Below are positions 46,080-56,582 of a stretch of DNA of 64,000 nt, piece after piece. Position 1 is the first letter of the stretch; each line of letters begins with the position of its first letter. This stretch comes from Adiantum capillus-veneris (lineage: Eukaryota; Streptophyta; Polypodiopsida; Polypodiales; Pteridaceae): contig CM043962.1 in NCBI GenBank assembly GCA_014529385.2, forward strand, positions 85,022,180 through 85,086,179, in the 5' to 3' direction. Position numbers and translations under genes: made by a program. Under the pieces are notes generated by a model, which saw only the letters and a list, made by a program, of their open reading frames with translations, made no database searches and was not told the origin of the DNA.

Positions 46080-47139
46080 ATTCATTGTATGAAAAACACT
46101 GGAAAAGACTTCGTTTTCCTACATGAGAAAATTTCTAAATCTTCTTGTGATAAATGTTCTACGTTGTAGATTTTCCAAGTTGGTCAGGTGAGAAACCAAC
46201 CTTTCCAAGTATCCTACATCTTACACGTGGCTCACTGGGAGATAAGTCCCACAAGCACATGTTTCACTAAGGTGCATCATGTGTGTAGGCCATTGTGTAA
46301 CGATGAGGACGAAGAGACGAATGCATGGCCTTGCAACACAAAGCTCAAAACAGAAAATTTGATGAAAGCCTCTCCTAAAATTCAATCACAATTTGATGGA
46401 AGCCTCCCCTAAAATTGAATCACAGCCTCTCAATTCCAAGATGCTTGCTTTGTTGTGTACACATATCCCATGAGGCATTTTGTTCATGCTAAACAAGGGT
46501 CCCAACGTCCTCTCTAGATTTAGGCTATGGTCAGGTTTAATCCCTTGACATCTACTTACATAATATGGCGGAAGGGCTTCCCTTTACGCGTGTCACAATC
46601 TGCGACCTAAAGGCTAAAGTCCAAAACAAAAAAAAGCTCAGTTGCATGCGATAAAGAGGGAGAGAGGGGAAGAGAGAGAGACCGCCGAAGGCGGCTGGCC
46701 GTACTATGTAGATGATAGAGGGGGTTTTGGGATCTGTTCGATAGTTTTGCACCATCAATCCCTACTTGGCTCCTTGGCCCCCTCTTTCTTTTGCAAAAAT
46801 TAGATCCCGTCATATATCTTGAGCGAATGTGTCGTGAGACAAAAGTAATCTTATCGAAGATTAGACCCTGATACTCAAGATTACTTTCTTGAAAAGATCT
46901 ACAACAAAAATTATACATGAGGCAGTGAGGGGACTTTGAAGGTGCTTGAGGAAGAAGAACCTCAACACTTATATCACACAAGGTCTTGAATGATGTCCGC
47001 GAGGTGGTATCGACGATGGTGAACATGGGCATCGTTTTTTTGAAGTTGGACATACGTTGGATGACACCCGAATTTACTTTTTAAGGCCGAGTTTACTTTT
47101 TCATGCCCATGTTTACTTTATCATGTTGTGGGGTGGAGT
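46080..47139. other. Unassigned region
   Basis: A minus-strand frame at 46,607-47,053 (148 codons) is open but Ser-rich at its end because of a GA-rich tract. No domain was recognised and it is not called as a gene. Confidence 0.4.
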
Positions 47140-47640
47140 GTTGGACAACCAAACCCACACGGGCGCATGGTTAGCACACCAGCCTGCCAACTTGGACGTC
47201 ACGGGTTCGAGATCCAGCTGGGGAACGAGGAAGTCAACACTGTTGACATTTTGTGGGCCATTTATCTCCCTCGAGATCCTTGCAACTCCCTACCCACCGT
47301 CGATCCCATCTCTCAAGCTTTAGTAAAGACCCCGCATGATATAGTGTTGTGGGAAGAGGAAGGGCAAGAACCTTATGGTGTAGGGAAAGGTCTTTGACTG
47401 ATCTTTCCCTGGAATGAGGGCGACCACCTAGTGACCGGCGAAAGCCAGGAGCTAGTGGTGGGAGCTCTTATTCCAAGGGAAAGGTTAGTCAAAGACCTTT
47501 CTCGGCTGTCAAGTGTCCTCGGGAGGGGGGCTAGACCTAGACACTGTCGCTCAGAGGTAAAGACTAGAACTACACTACAGGATTGTAGTATAGGCGAGCA
47601 TTTATACAATATAGCGCAACATGTTCAGGAGTCACCGACA
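47140..47640 (+). mobile_element. tRNA-derived SINE-like element with internal hairpin
   Basis: 47,161-47,215 resembles a tRNA body: an A-box-like TGGTTAGCACACC at 47,168-47,180 and a B-box GGGTTCGAGATCC at 47,203-47,215. The spacing suits an RNA polymerase III promoter. Downstream, 47,383-47,439 and 47,446-47,502 form an imperfect inverted repeat (GGTCTTTGACT / AGTCAAAGACC). No clear tail or target duplication was identified, so both ends are approximate. It cannot be a functional tRNA, because the anticodon stem and acceptor stem do not close. Confidence 0.55.
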
Positions 47641-48004
47641 AGATTAGGACAACTGAGATGGCAGCACCTTAATGCATTCCACCCACTTATTTGGCACCAT
47701 TGAATTGGAGAGGGCGGAAACTGCATTTCGATTTGCTGACGTGCTTGAAGTCTCATGGTGCATGCAAAATTTTTGGTGAGAAATGGAATGTGGATGAAGG
47801 GCCAAGATGCTTAGTCCCCCGACCAATATTCACAGAAAACTGGCCTAAAGTGTATTTATAAAGGAAAAAAATTGAAAACTCTCGACTAATTTGGAGGGTC
47901 GTCTTAATGGAAACCAACTAAATTTGGAGGATTTTAGCGTAAAAACCGATAAAACCCCTAAAAGCTGAGAGATTTACACTGCCCCGACCGAGGACCTTGA
48001 CGGA

Positions 48005-48045
48005 AGCCGAGTGAGATATTTGATGCCTTTTGGGGTGGTGGGGGC
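48005..48045. repeat. Dispersed repeat family, fragment A
   Basis: GAGTGAGATATTTGATGCC and the following GGGGTGGTGGGG block match 50,220-50,260 almost exactly. Confidence 0.8.
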
Positions 48046-48093
48046 AACTTGGGATTGTTAGCACAAAACAAAACAAAGCTTCTGGAGACAAAC

Positions 48094-48117
48094 GTTGGCA
48101 CTGCCTTTCACTTGGAC

Positions 48118-48168
<51 letters not shown>

Positions 48169-48298
48169 CAACAAAGAATAAGAGAGACTATAGATTATAG
48201 AGGAGAAAAATAAAACAAATTGAAAGGGGTGCTCCATTGTACAAGGGCTGAAATTCCCTCGCATTTACCCTCCCTTTCTGTCAAAAAGCAGTGCCAAC
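48094..48298. repeat. 205-bp segment with 15-bp terminal inverted repeats
   Basis: GTTGGCACTGCCTTT at 48,094-48,108 pairs with AAAAGCAGTGCCAAC at 48,284-48,298 (one mismatch). The interior includes (GA)n at 48,121-48,164. It could be a small MITE, but no convincing target duplication was seen. Confidence 0.45.
48121..48164. repeat. (GA)n microsatellite
   Basis: Uninterrupted GA run. Confidence 0.97.
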
Positions 48299-48337
48299 AA
48301 GGGTCGTCACTAACGCGCAAACGGCGGCACTTCCTGT

Positions 48338-48387
<50 letters not shown>
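48338..48387. repeat. (GA)n microsatellite, second tract
   Basis: Uninterrupted GA run in the same orientation as the one at 48,121. Confidence 0.97.
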
Positions 48388-48388
<1 letters not shown>

Positions 48389-48589
48389 CAATTAGCTCGC
48401 TCTTGTCTCTGCAATCCTCGCACTGCTTCTATTGGCAAACTTTTTTTTACGCAAGCGCTATTTTTATTGCAAATCAGTCCTATTTTTATTACCAAGCATT
48501 GGAGAAGATGAAAATAGCCTAAAAGCCAAAAGGTGTGTACAAGATTTGATAGGCACCACGCCTATATCACTATTGCCTGCCAACAAATA

Positions 48590-48738
48590 GCCTAGGCCTA
48601 GGCCTACCAAGATTTAAACTTTGCATTCGAGGGAGCCCACATGTAGCCATCGTGATTTCAGCACAAGGGCAAGCTCGAAGACTCGAGCTACACTTGTGCC
48701 CCCACTTCCCCGTATCGTGGAATACCCAAATCTGGGTT
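48590..48738. repeat. Dispersed repeat family, fragment B
   Basis: TTTAAACTTTGCATTCGAGG and following sequence match 50,268-50,360. Its right end (CCCCGTATCGTGGAA then CCCAAATCT) matches 51,400-51,425 and leads into a CT/CA microsatellite as it does there. Confidence 0.8.
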
Positions 48739-48746
48739 TCTCTCTC

Positions 48747-48810
<64 letters not shown>
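48739..48810. repeat. (CT)n(CA)n compound microsatellite
   Basis: CT units to 48,782 followed directly by CA units to 48,810. Confidence 0.96.
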
Positions 48811-48812
<2 letters not shown>

Positions 48813-48875
48813 TGGAGATTTTGCAAGAGCACTAGCCTAGCTCTCTGACAAGAGAAGCAAATGTACCTCTTTTGT

Positions 48876-50205
48876 CCATCAGTTTGACTACCTTGGATTC
48901 ATTGTGTCCAATGAGGGAATATATATTGACCCAAAAAAACTCAAAGACCAAGCAGAGTGGTCTCGACCAATGGAGATCCAAAAAAACTCAAAGACAAAGC
49001 GGAGTGGTCTCGACCAAAGATTGTCAAGAAGATCCATGGATTCCTTAGAATCACCCGGCGGTATAAAATATTCATCAAAGATTATGCTAATCTTGTTGCA
49101 CCCCTAACTAAGCTCCTCAAAAAGAATAGCAAAGTGAACAAAGCCAAAGGTTTGAGAAGCTCAAGGTAGCACTGACAACCGCACCAATTCTCAGTCAAAA
49201 TTTGAGTTAGTCACAAATGCAAGTGGGTTAACCATTGGAGCAGTGCTACAACATAAAGGGAGACATATAGCCTATTCTTCAAGAAAGTTGAAGGACTATG
49301 AAAAGAATTAAGCCACACATGATATTGAATTACTAGTTGTCATTCATGCCCTAAAGCTTTGGAGACAGTATTTATTTGGACAAAGGTTTGTGCTCAGCAT
49401 AGACCATCAAAGCTTGAAATGGATTTCCGCCCAACCTAGCCTCAACATGAGGCAAATGAGATGGATGGTCACCCTAGTAGTATATGACTTTGAAATCAAG
49501 TACACAAAAGGAAAAGATAATATAGTAGCATATGCCCTAAGTAGGAAGTCCTTTTTTGGGGCCATCTCCATGACAGATGAGTTACTACTTCAAAAAGTCA
49601 AAAATCAACTCCCAAGGGATGAATATTTTAAATGGATCATCCAAATCATCTCTCAACCAAGACATTCAGAAAATCATTCATGAGTACCCACTCTCAAAGG
49701 GTTGCCTACTCTACCAATTTTGAATGTGTATTCTTGATTGCAAGAAGATCAAGCAAAAATCCTCTTTGAAGCCCATGATGCTCCATATGCAGGTCACCCC
49801 GATTATGCAAAAATGCTAAATTCGATCCAATAAATTTTCTTTTGGCTTGTTTTGAAAAGGAAAGTACTCTAATACTTGACTCAATGCCTAATTTGTTAGA
49901 AAGCTAAAGCTGAAAGGGTCAAGTTGCTCGGTCAGTTACACCATTAGACATCCCACAAAATAAATGGGAATGTATTGGCATGACTCTTGTAGCAAGCGTA
50001 GCTATTGTTCAAGGTGGTTATGATTCCATCATGGTGGTGGATCAACTAACCAAAGTAGCGCATTTGATCCCTATCAAGAAGATTGCTAGGGTCTCCATCA
50101 AAGATTTTTTTTTGACTTCATGAACTTCCTAAGAGGATAGTAAGTGATAGAAACACCAAATTCACTTCAAAATTTTGGACAAGTTTCTTTGAAGGCATAG
50201 GGAAA
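48876..50205 (+). pseudogene. Ty3/gypsy RT-RNase H-integrase fragment
   Basis: Order and motifs are those of gypsy. The RT end DYLGFIVSNEGIYIDPKKL (about 48,884) is broken by a 47-bp tandem duplication. After it come KDYANLVAPLTKLLKKNSK (about 49,075-49,131) and the RNase H of gypsy type (TNASGLTIGAVL, then LFGQRFVLSIDHQSLKW and KGKDNIVAYALSR at 49,510-49,552). A degenerate HHCC zinc finger follows (AHDAPYAGHP), then an integrase core with DQLTKVAHLIPI and SDRNTKFTSKFW. Many stops are present. The third catalytic residue is missing because the sequence ends at ~50,205, where a dispersed repeat begins. Chromodomain and LTRs are absent. Confidence 0.9.
48931..49022. repeat. 47-bp tandem duplication in gypsy RT
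   Basis: CCAAAAAAACTCAAAGAC... starts at 48,931 and again at 48,978. The unit is not a multiple of three, so it creates the frameshift between the two RT frames. Confidence 0.92.
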
Positions 50206-50216
50206 AGGAAGGCGAG

Positions 50217-50390
50217 AATTGCGAGTGAGATATTTGATGCCTTTTGGGGTGGTGGGGCCTACCACGGTTTAAACTTTGCATTCGAGGGAGCCCTCGTGCA
50301 GCCATGGTGATTTGAACACAAGGGTAGCTCGAACTTGCCTCGAAGACTCGAGCACCACCTACAGTGTTAGGATTTGATAGGCAACTCAAA
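50217..50390. repeat. Dispersed repeat family, longest copy
   Basis: Shares its left part with 48,005-48,045 and its right part with 48,600-48,690. Its end TGTTAGGATTTGATAGGC resembles 48,535-48,552 and 51,360-51,372. It abuts the broken gypsy integrase. No coding or clear Pol III boxes were found. Confidence 0.75.
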
Positions 50391-51339
50391 ATGTCAAAAG
50401 ACAGGTATGTAAGAAGTATGCTCTTCTGGATAGAAGGGAAAAATTTAACATTGCCTTTCCAATGACAGAAGAGTAAAAAATGTCCCCTTACTTAGCACAT
50501 AAAACTTAAAGAACAAGCATTTTTTCAGCACTACCAAATACTTGTTCATGACAAAGGCCAACAAAGATTCATAGCAACATTCATTTGTACAAATGCAAAT
50601 TGAACGTCAAGGCATCCATCTTCCATACAAGAAACAAGTAGACTCTATTGGAGAAACTAATCAATTCTTACACTATCCGAGGCTAAAGCTTAATAGGGGG
50701 CAGACTGAGAGCCTTAGAAGAGTCCGAAGGTTGCTCGCAAGTCTCTGCTCATGAGTCTTCGTCTTGTCACAAGACCTTCCAACTCTCTCATGCGTTGACG
50801 TAGCAAATCCCACATTTCTTTCCCCTCTTTTACTGCAGTTTCTTGTGACCATCGACACTCGATATCTTTCCAAATCCCTACAGGCACCTACACAAAGAGG
50901 CTGAGAGAAAAAGTTACACTCCTGGTGCTCGCGCCACGGCTTTGGAGTCTGGCTCGTTCAAAATTTTGGGTGAGCACTAAGTCGCCCATTTCCCATTAGG
51001 TTAAGTTAGAACTTAGCAGTGGCCACTGGCCCATTTCCCAATAGAATTTAGAAAATTACCAAATTATGAATGGCTTAACCACACACCCTGATCCCCCTCA
51101 TCTACTTTTAATTCCTGTCAATATGTAAAAATGCGAATGTGAAAGCAAATGTCTCCACTCCTACCTTTGGTGGGCCTTGACCTCAATTCAAGTCCAGGAA
51201 GGGATTTCCTAAGGGTTGCCCTTCTAATGACACGAGAGTGGGATTAGCATCCTTCCATGAGGATGGGCATATTTTGCCTTCTCCCTTCAAAACACCGGTG
51301 TTGCCTTAAAGTGGCCTTCATACGAAGGGCTCGAGAGTC
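50391..51339. other. Unassigned region
   Basis: No gene recognised. Minus-strand frame 50,673-50,873 and the plus frame from 51,257 have no family signature. Confidence 0.35.
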
Positions 51340-51757
<418 letters not shown>

Positions 51758-51822
51758 TCTTGATTCAAGTTCTCTGAGGAGCTAATGTGCTTGCTTGTGT
51801 GTGTATGTATTCCTGCCCTCCA

Positions 51823-52253
51823 GGGTTTCTTCAGTCAAGAAATGGAAGCTATGTGTGGAAAAGCAGACCATGTCGCACATAGATGACATGTGGGAGATAG
51901 CAAGCAAGTTCTGTGGGTTAAAGCTATGGATGCCAGAGCTTCTAGTGTGAGTGGATGGGAATGAGAGCGAGCCGGGGTGCATACGCTTCTGTGCAGGCAC
52001 TAAGTCAAGCACCAATGGCAGAAGTTTAGTGTGGGTGAAGGAGCAGCTCTTGGAATGGGACCCTCATTTAAGAGAGTTCTCTTACTCCATTTTGGACAGT
52101 AATTTGGGTTTTGAGAACTACACCGCGTCTTTCTCGGTGTCGGATCCTTGCAACAATGGGCATGCTTTGGTCACATGGAAGGTGGAGCTAAGTCCTGTGC
52201 TTGGCTATGATGAGGAGGAGTTCTTGCTCTATATGGGAAGAGAAACATCATAA
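51823..52253 (+). pseudogene. START/Bet v1-fold polyketide cyclase-like protein, last exon
   Basis: After a plausible acceptor (TTCCTGCCCTCCAG) a frame reads SSVKKWKLCVEKQTM, then DDMWEIASKFCGLKLWMPEL. It then meets TGA at 51,948-51,950 and continues without loss through EPGCIRFCAGTK, WVKEQLLEWD, FSYSILDSNLGFENYTASFSV, ALVTWKVELSP and a C-terminal helix ending at TAA 52,253. This order (W...F..L..W.P, then GC.R.C.G, KE.LL..D, Y.I...N.GF.NY.A.) is that of plant SRPBCC proteins of the polyketide-cyclase/lachrymatory-factor-synthase-like group, small-molecule-binding proteins of ~160 residues. The first exon was not found; the upstream side is microsatellite and repeat. The single stop could be a real nonsense mutation or a base error. 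It is the best cellular gene in the window. Confidence 0.7.
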
Positions 52254-53079
52254 ATCTCGAACGTGTCTCCTGCTTGCTATCTTCCCATGAGAGTAAGTGA
52301 AGGGAGAAATATGGTACAGCTATGCTTGGATGTGTGTTTTTTATGTGTTGTGCATGCTAGTCCTTGTTTGAACTCTTTGTCAAGGCCACCTCCGTGTGCG
52401 CATGCACGTGCGCGCATGTGTGAGTGTGTGAGCTAGAGTGGTTGTCATCATGGTTTTCTTTAGAGGAAGGTAGAACAAGAGAGTGGTAGCCTTCTTAGTT
52501 TTTTGCCATGAAGATGCTACCCCTTTGTTAGAAATTAATGTAAAGGATTGTAAAAATACAGCATTCAGCGTTTTGCATCAGGTTAAAATCGCCAAATCAC
52601 ATTGGGGTGATTGATATGGGGGAGTCTTGTGTTGCCTTGGTCGGTGCTCTAAAGCACTACACAAATATAAATTATACAAATCTTGCGAGGACTTTTGTTA
52701 GCTATCTAATGTGTGTCCTTGTGGTAGGTAGTTACTGCCCAAATTGATGCTTTATCCATGTAGCATCCTCCATTGAATGGTGTTTATGTTTACCACATTT
52801 ATCATATTTTTGTTGAGCGTGGTGGTAGTCACATTATGATACAAAACTTTTTCTAGGTTTACATCATCTTCTAGGAGGAGGAATATCAATCTTGTGCTAT
52901 GGAAAGATTGCATCTAAATGGGTGCGGTATATTTATGTAAAAAATAAATTAGAGTACCTCCCCCCCCCCCCCCCCCCCCAAAAAAAAAAAAAACACATCA
53001 CTGATTAACACCTCAATTTTAGAGGGGATCTATAGTTATAAATTTGCATCACTTGCTTACGATGATCACAACCGTTGAT
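52254..53079. other. 3' flank of the SRPBCC gene and unassigned DNA
   Basis: No further gene. A C22-A14-like tract (CCC...AAA) is at ~52,959-52,993. Confidence 0.4.
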
Positions 53080-53235
53080 CTTGAATGTGAACTTGATGTA
53101 AATTAGGTGTAAGCTTGTACAATTATGAACTTGCATGTAAACTAGATGTGAACTCTCCATGCTTTGTGTACTATATTATGGTGGTGTGAACTTGATGTGA
53201 ACTCGTTGTAAACTCCAAGTGAACTCAGTGTAAAC
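53080..53235. repeat. Degenerate 10-12-bp minisatellite (GTGAACTTGAT-like)
   Basis: Roughly ten imperfect units such as GTGAACTTGAT, GTAAACTAGAT and GTGAACTCGTT occur across ~150 bp. Confidence 0.75.
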
Positions 53236-53304
53236 TAGGATCGTGGCAAGCCAAAACTACGCAATATAATGCTACCATTTTTCTTGCTTAACAAAACGCA
53301 TGCA

Positions 53305-53370
53305 CAAGTGTAGTGGTAAAGGCATTCGTTACGCGACGAGAAGGTCGTGAGGTCAAGTTTCACCCAACTC
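53305..53370 (+). mobile_element. tRNA-like SINE head
   Basis: AGTGTAGTGGTAAAGGCAT resembles an A box (TRGTGGTAnAGGC). GAGGTCAAGTTTCACC, 27 nt after it, resembles a B box. The body between could form a degenerate anticodon arm. Both stems are imperfect, so this is a tRNA-derived repeat, not a tRNA gene. 3' extent unknown. Confidence 0.45.
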
Positions 53371-53740
53371 ATATTTTTTCCTCCAAATATATTGAACGGC
53401 CCACTATCAACAAATGATTAGGGATCTACGCCCTCCAAAAAAGGAGGTGTCAAATAGTGCCCCAACCCCCCCTTTGCTTTCTTTGGGGTGTTTGATTTAG
53501 TTCAAACTCTCTAGACAAAAGAGTGTAAGTGCGTTTCGGTGAAAGGGTAGTCCTTTTGAGGACTTAAATTACCCTTTCTCTTGCTTTCTTTGGTAGGCTA
53601 TCAACTAGTGTGACCTCGCTCTATCTACCTTGCACTTTAGAACAGTGGGTCCTTGCTACTTCTTGCAACCCACAGAAGTCAGCTGCGCACGCACACACAA
53701 GCATTTTCTCTCCTCTTCCACCGTCCGCTCTCTCTCCTAG
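53371..53740. other. Unassigned region
   Basis: No gene recognised. Confidence 0.4.
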
Positions 53741-53742
53741 AG

Positions 53743-53743
53743 G

Positions 53744-53789
<46 letters not shown>

Positions 53790-53824
53790 CCCCCCCCCTC
53801 CCCAAAAAAAAAAAAAAAAAAAAA
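53743..53824. repeat. (CT)n, C-run and A-run composite tract
   Basis: CT repeats to ~53,787, then CCCCCCCCCCCTCCCC, then ~20 A. Confidence 0.95.
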
Positions 53825-54256
53825 GACTTCTTGCACTCTCTCTTTGTCCATGTTCTCTTCTCAACCTTCAAACTTGTGTCTAGAATTCCAAGTAAATCCT
53901 GGACGTCTTTTGGGAGTGATCCTCCAACTTTGACTTCTAATCCGAGATGCAATTTTTGTGACTTTTTTCTTTTCTACAGTTGAACTTTGACCATTGACCA
54001 TCCATTTTACAATGCAATGGAAAACCCCATGCCTAAACTTGCAATGTAAAATAGTTTTCTTTTGAATAAACCAAAAGCCCATTTCGTTATAAATTTGGTT
54101 CAAATCCACTCTTTTCCCTCGTGCGGGGAAGAAGAATGTTTCTATGTCCACACTCCTTTTACACAAGTGGAGAATGAGATTCCAAACCCTCATTTTCCTA
54201 TAAAAAGAGGTTGCCTTCTTGCACTTGAGGGCATGTAGAGAGCTTCCAAGCTAACC
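53825..54256. other. Unassigned region
   Basis: A minus-strand frame 53,861-54,193 is open but has no family signature. Confidence 0.35.
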
Positions 54257-54376
54257 CTACCCACATGCTACATATTCACCATGTTTTCACTTGGTCATTG
54301 TTTGATTTGGATTCTTCTACCCACATGCTACATATTCACCATGTTTTCACTTGGTCATTGTTTGATTTGGATTCTT
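54257..54376. repeat. Exact 60-bp tandem duplication
   Basis: 54,257-54,316 and 54,317-54,376 are identical at every base (CTACCCACATGCTACATATT onward). Confidence 0.97.
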
Positions 54377-54399
54377 TTGTTGTGAATGATTGGCACACT

Positions 54400-55267
54400 C
54401 TTTATGTCGGCATGACATGACGGGACCAAAAATAAATGGATGGTAATGTTTTATTTGGTATAAAATTTTGCTAACAATGATTGTTAAAGGATTTTCAGTT
54501 TAATGTTGTAATAACCCAAGATTGTTGAAAGTAACTTTTTTGGCATGGGGGCCAAGTGGGTAACTGTGGGCTTATCTTCATCATCCCACAGGGTAACCAA
54601 TGTCAATCGGGGTAGTTGCTTAGGATTGGGCCCAACTCCTAAGTAGGGAATATGATTCCTATCTCAAGATGCACAGTGGTGCTAGGGGTTCACTAGCAGT
54701 CTATGACAGAGTGTGGGGGGACGCCTCCTTGCGGCGTGCACCATGAACTCTTGTAGTGAGGATGTTGTACTCCTCTACGGAGGAATAACTCGGTGCATTA
54801 AGGGCAACTCAATTGGGCCTGTCATCAATGGAGGGACTGTGATTTGTATTTATATTTTCTAATGATGACTATGGTTTGCTTTGTATATAATTCTATGATG
54901 CAAATAAACTCTTTTAAATGTCTGCACTGCATAAAGGGTAAATGAATATGTTTTAAGGTATTGTGAGAATTGAGTCACTTAAGGAATTTATTGCCGTATT
55001 CTACATATGTGCAAACCTATGGTAGTTTAAAGACTCACAGCTACCTTTTTCTCATTGGAAAGCGGGTGGTAGGGTGGACCCAAGCACAAGGTGCTTTCCT
55101 TTAAACAATTTTCGTGAGGCAGAATCTTCATACGAGAGAACTAGCTTGTATTCGCTCAAGTCTAGGAAAGATCGGGGATAGACATTCCCTACAATGTATG
55201 CGGATGGACTACCACTGGGATACTTTCCCGACTGGGGCTTGTGGGGTATGAAGAGGTATCTTATAGG
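54400..55267 (+). repeat. Candidate gypsy-type LTR, boundaries uncertain
   Basis: The ~0.9 kb before the primer-site motif at 55,268 has no coding potential and includes a possible start TGTCGGCATGACATGACGGG (~54,404). No partner LTR lies in the window and the right edge does not end in CA, so this is tentative. Confidence 0.3.
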
Positions 55268-55280
55268 TGGTATCAGAGCC
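55268..55280 (+). promoter_or_regulatory. Primer-binding-site motif (initiator Met tRNA type)
   Basis: TGGTATCAGAGCC, preceded by CTTATAGG. A coding-like segment (MSEEMLKLEFDHFATRPFE) begins at ~55,370. It suggests the 5' end of an LTR element whose body is otherwise lost. Confidence 0.5.
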
Positions 55281-55416
55281 TAAGGTTTAAAAGAGACAAG
55301 TATAACACTTACGAAATAAATTTGCACTACCTTTGTTCGTTTTGTGCTTAGATTGCAATCACCTCCAAATGAGTGAAGAGATGCTCAAACTAGAATTTGA
55401 TCACTTTGCTACTAGG

Positions 55417-55558
55417 CCATTCGAGATCTGTAGGAGTGTAGCTCAAAAACTAATTAAAACTTACCTATCATTGGCTTCCAAAGGCATCCATTCGAGATCT
55501 GTACGAATGTAGCTCAAAAACTAATAAAACCCTGCCTATCATTGGATTCCAAAGGTAT
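55417..55558. repeat. 71-bp tandem duplication
   Basis: CCATTCGAGATCTGTAGGAG... at 55,417 and 55,488 with about nine differences. Confidence 0.93.
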
Positions 55559-56582
55559 CCATTTCTTTTGGTCTCCCTCTGGTCAACAATATATATTTGC
55601 AAACACTTTTTATTGCTACGATGCAGACTTGTGTATGTTTCAAATCCTAGAAAAACTTAGATTTGTGCATCACTATGTATTCCTTGACTTTGAGACCTAA
55701 GGAAACGTCTTTGAGATTGTTTTTCAGGACATTTTTGGGCTCTGTTGTTTTCTTTGCTGCAGACAGCTTACCCGTGCACACTGCAGATAGCAGTCACATA
55801 TGAGGTGTTACAAGATCGGGTTTGACTCCCATGTACAGGTTGAGTCTAGTACTCCCACAGGTGTTGCCAGTTGCAGTTGAGTGGTTCTTCTGCAGTATTG
55901 TGGCTTGCATACATGGTCTTTGAGCAGGTAATGCTCTATGTATGCTTATGTGGTGAGAAGTAGATTTTGTGAGCAAGTGCAGAGGTTGGTTGTGGATGAC
56001 ATGTATGGTCACCTGTGGTACTCTTTGTGAGCATTTGTTGGACACAGGTTTGCAAAGCTTATGCATGTATGTTGAGTGTAGTTTGATGCGCATTGATTGC
56101 TCATTGTATTGAGCTTGCAGGACAATGGTTATTTTGTGTTGATAGCCATTGTGCATCGAAACTCTGGCGAAATTTTCCCAGGAGTTTTATGCACATCATT
56201 TATGCGATCTAGGTAGAGATTGCGGGTTGCACTCAGCATTTGCGTGCGGTGTTCTCTGCAGGTGGGAGATTTGTGCGTGTGTATGCATCGATACCGCACA
56301 GTGTGGGCTTGGTGATTAGCTCACGGTTTGACAGGCGTACAGTTATCTTGGCACACTCACAGGAGTGAATATTGTGATGTATGCTTGTGTCACTACGAGC
56401 TAGGTAGCCGGATTCGAGTCATATTGACGTGATTTTGTGCAAGGTTTTGCACGGTTATTGGTGCAATTTTGCATCAGGTTTTGAGCCATATTTGCAGACT
56501 TTTGTTGATGCGATTCGAGCCAGTTTATGGCTGATTTGGTTGACATTTGCTACTTATTGTTAGTTGCTCTTTTGCGAGCATT
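55559..56582. other. Leader-like region upstream of Copia-4 gag
   Basis: G/T-rich, no credible gene. Probably untranslated leader of the following copia copy, but no 5' LTR or primer site was found next to it. Confidence 0.4.

Noticed and set aside
46607-47053. 148-codon minus-strand ORF
   Set aside because: No domain, partly built on a GA-rich tract, no splice or promoter support.
47161-47215. Functional tRNA gene
   Set aside because: A- and B-box-like motifs exist, but acceptor and anticodon stems do not pair. A SINE head is more likely.
55794-56156. 120-codon minus-strand ORF
   Set aside because: Lies in the presumed copia leader, His/Gln/Thr-rich from CA-rich antisense sequence, with no family signature.
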